From positions 1 to 7,223 of the forward strand of contig JBJOIT010000084.1 in assembly GCA_046046915.1 (NCBI GenBank): a stretch of 7,223 nt of DNA, in the 5' to 3' direction. The stretch is from JBEEJZ01 sp046046915. Its GTDB lineage: Bacteria; Pseudomonadota; Gammaproteobacteria; Burkholderiales; Burkholderiaceae_C. Each line of letters starts with the position of its first letter. The first letter of the stretch is position 1. The notes under the pieces were generated by a model. The model made no database searches, was not told the DNA's origin, and saw nothing but the letters and a program-made list of their open reading frames with translations. The position numbers were made by a program, and so were the translations under genes. This document shows, one piece after another, positions 5,800 to 7,223 of this stretch.

Positions 5800-6727
5800 G
5801 GTGGCTTTCTGTGGTGTTGAAGAAGGCGCGCAAGTGGTTTGCCGTCGCTTCTGGCAGCTCTTCCGGAATGAAGTGGCCGGCCGGCATGGCCTCGCCTGTG
5901 ACCATCGCCGCGCATTGCGCCTGCCACAGCGCCAGGGGCTTGAAGAGGCGTTGCACCACGCCCTTGGCACCCCACAGCACCAGGGTGTCGCAGACGATCT
6001 TGTCGCCTTGTGAGCGGCTGGTGCGGTCGTGTTCCAAGTCGATGCCGGCACTGGCCCGGTAGTCCTCACACATGGCGTGGCGGATGTCGGGCAAATCAAA
6101 ACAGCGCTCGTACTCGGCCAGCGCCGAGGCCTCGATGTGGGCCAAGCCCCCGCTGCCCCAGCCCCCCAGCTTGGCGTGCAGGTAGTCGCGCGGCGAGCCG
6201 CCAATCATGATCTCGGGTAGCGGCGCGGGCTGGATCAGGTGAAACCAGTGGTCGTAGGCACGGGCAAAGTCGAAGGCGGTGGCTGCGTACATGTCCAGCG
6301 TGGGTGCGATGTCGATCACGCACAGGCGGCTCACGCGCTGGGGGTGGTCCAGTGCCAGGCGGTGTGCCACCCGTCCGCCCCGGTCGTGCCCACACACTGC
6401 AAAGCGTTCAATGCCCAAGGCATGCATCACGTCCACCATGTCTTGGGCCATGGCCCGTTTGCTGTAGTTGCTGTGGTCGGGCGTGCCTGCAGGATGGTCG
6501 GAATCGCCATAGCCGCGCAGGTCAGGCATCACCAGGTAAAAGTCGCGCTCCAAAGCCAGCGCCACCCGTCGCCACATGACATGGGTTTGCGGAAAGCCAT
6601 GCAAGAGCAGCAGAGCAGGCCGCTGCCCGGGCACGCCTGGCGAGACGCGGGCGTTGATGTGGATAGGAGTCTGGGCGCCCGCGCACTTATGTCGGCGCTG
6701 TTCAAATGGTTCAAACCAGTCGGTCAT
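5792..6727 (-). CDS. Alpha/beta hydrolase, probable fluoroacetate/haloacetate dehalogenase (311 aa)
   Basis: This probably hydrolyses haloacetates to glycolate plus halide in the cytoplasm. Landmarks are HGFPQTHVMW at 43-52 (oxyanion region), MPDLRGYGDSDHP at 67-79, the nucleophile elbow GHDRGGRVAHR at 113-123 with Asp115 as nucleophile in place of the serine of esterases, acid Asp139 (VIDI) and base His285 (AGHFIPEE). Carboxylate-binding arginines 116 and 119 are present. So are His160 and Trp161 before IQPAPLPE, and Tyr223 in MCEDYRA, which form the halide pocket in fluoroacetate dehalogenases. Length matches the family (about 300). The ATG at 6727 is preceded by AAGGA at a 6-base distance; the frame continues upstream but into the divergent promoter region and the opposite gene. 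It is first in a minus-strand unit and overlaps the next gene by 8 bases. Epoxide hydrolase is the main alternative, but those usually carry tyrosine proton donors in the cap and lack this halide pocket. Confidence 0.88.
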   Translation of the reverse strand: MTDWFEPFEQRRHKCAGAQTPIHINARVSPGVPGQRPALLLLHGFPQTHVMWRRVALALERDFYLVMPDLRGYGDSDHPAGTPDHSNYSKRAMAQDMVDVMHALGIERFAVCGHDRGGRVAHRLALDHPQRVSRLCVIDIAPTLDMYAATAFDFARAYDHWFHLIQPAPLPEIMIGGSPRDYLHAKLGGWGSGGLAHIEASALAEYERCFDLPDIRHAMCEDYRASAGIDLEHDRTSRSQGDKIVCDTLVLWGAKGVVQRLFKPLALWQAQCAAMVTGEAMPAGHFIPEELPEATANHLRAFFNTTESHHA

Positions 6728-6829
6728 GGCGCATCCTTGGGCTTGTGGCAACGTGTCGCCTGGGGTGGAAGTGACCATGATAGATAAACTCGACCGCTCT
6801 GGGCCGCCGGCCCGCCACTTTGATTCACC
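6728..6829. promoter_or_regulatory. Divergent intergenic region between hydrolase and YecA-like genes
   Basis: These 102 bases separate two genes that point away from each other, so both promoters are expected here. An AT-rich patch around 6777-6790 contains TATCAT on the minus strand and GATAAA on the plus strand, each a possible -10, but neither has a convincing -35 at 16-18 bases. A five-pair stem GGGCC-GCC-GGCCC at 6801-6813 would lie in the leader of the plus-strand mRNA. No sigma-54 element was found here. Confidence 0.4.
6734..6738 (-). promoter_or_regulatory. Shine-Dalgarno site deciding the hydrolase start
   Basis: AAGGA on the minus strand, 6 bases before the ATG at 6727. It favours this start (MTDWFEPF) over the in-frame ATG at 6778 (MVTSTPGD), which has no comparable site and whose extra 17 residues resemble nothing in the family. 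Confidence 0.7.
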
Positions 6830-7223
6830 ATGACTTCTGCCACTGACGCCTGCCTGCCCAAGCAGGCCCTCACCCCCGACGATTTCGACCAGATCGACAA
6901 CATCCTGGATGACCTGCGCAGCCGGTTTGACGAGACCCCGCAGTGGGAGTTTTGCGAGGGTTTCATGGCCGCGCTGGTGTGCTGCCGCCGACTGATTCCT
7001 GCCTCTGAATACCTGCCGGTGCTGCTGGACACCGGCACCCCCGACGAACCCGGCGAAGGCTCTTTTGCCGACGCCGCCCAGGCCGAAACTTTCATGACGC
7101 TGTGGGCGCGGCGTTGGAACGAGGTGGTGGCTGGGCTGGATGCCAAGGTGGAGCGTCTGGACGATGAAGCCGCCTACCACCCCGAGGTGATGGATGTGCG
7201 CGGTGCTGTGGCGCAGTTGCCCG
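6830..7223 (+). CDS. UPF0149 / YecA-YgfB family protein (N-terminal 131 residues; runs off right edge)
   Basis: A small acidic protein of the UPF0149 (YecA/YgfB-like) family; the general molecular role is not established for most members. The visible part starts MTSATDACLPKQALTPDDFD. It carries the family pattern: a helix IDNILDDLRSRF (about 22-33), then PQWEFCEGFMAALVCCRRLIPASEYLPVLL (about 37-66), where the EGFMAALVC...LIP..EYLP signature is clear. A second acidic helical part (TFMTLWARRWNEVVAGLD, about 87-104) follows. Many homologues end in a SEC-C zinc-binding motif, which would lie beyond the window and cannot be checked. The ATG at 6830 is the first start in the frame giving this N-terminus; there is no clear ribosome site. 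It is divergent from the hydrolase and no functional link is evident. Confidence 0.8.
   Translation, partial: MTSATDACLPKQALTPDDFDQIDNILDDLRSRFDETPQWEFCEGFMAALVCCRRLIPASEYLPVLLDTGTPDEPGEGSFADAAQAETFMTLWARRWNEVVAGLDAKVERLDDEAAYHPEVMDVRGAVAQLP

Noticed and set aside
5800..6204. Upstream extension of the glutamate-synthase-like protein by about 135 residues
   Set aside because: This part overlaps the hydrolase gene in another frame and reads as Arg/Pro/Thr-rich noise. The ATG at 5799 starts a plausible membrane anchor and overlaps the hydrolase stop in the usual coupled arrangement.
6728..7180. Upstream extension of the hydrolase by up to 151 residues
   Set aside because: It runs antisense through the YecA-like gene and through the divergent intergenic region. 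The family is about 300 residues long and the ATG at 6727 has its own Shine-Dalgarno site.

Overview
The window reads as a compact, GC-rich chromosomal segment from a betaproteobacterium. Comamonadaceae (Acidovorax, Comamonas or Variovorax-like) is my best guess. This rests on base composition, codon use and the look of the proteins; no database was searched. I see no mobile element, CRISPR array, tRNA or rRNA, and no gene-free stretch longer than about 125 bases. Six genes run on the minus strand and one on the plus strand.

Reading the minus strand from right to left: an alpha/beta hydrolase of the fluoroacetate/haloacetate dehalogenase family (6727 to 5792) overlaps by 8 bases a membrane-anchored, stand-alone glutamate-synthase-like FMN/Fe-S protein (5799 to 4180). 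Next is a nitronate monooxygenase/FabK-like flavoprotein with a cysteine-rich tail (4054 to 2786). Then come a transglutaminase-like cysteine protein (2725 to 1844), an ABC-transporter ATPase of the polyamine/Fe(III) type (1730 to 690) and the start of its periplasmic solute-binding protein (628 to beyond position 1). Transporter permeases are expected further left, outside the window. On the plus strand, a UPF0149/YecA-like gene starts divergently at 6830 and runs off the right edge.

The most informative non-coding sequence is the 113-base gap before the ABC ATPase. It holds a full-consensus sigma-54 (-24/-12) promoter, an IHF-like site and an NtrC-type dyad (GCAC-N7-GTGC), in the order usual for enhancer-dependent promoters. 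The promoter is so close to the only usable start codon that the ATPase mRNA should be essentially leaderless. Two further perfect inverted repeats lie in front of the flavoprotein gene and in front of the transglutaminase gene.

How the genes work together is partly inference. The ATPase and binding protein form one transporter, probably switched on by an enhancer-binding protein and perhaps by nitrogen limitation. The dehalogenase-like hydrolase and the glutamate-synthase-like protein are almost certainly co-transcribed and translationally coupled. Whether the flavoprotein and the transglutaminase belong to either unit cannot be settled from the sequence.
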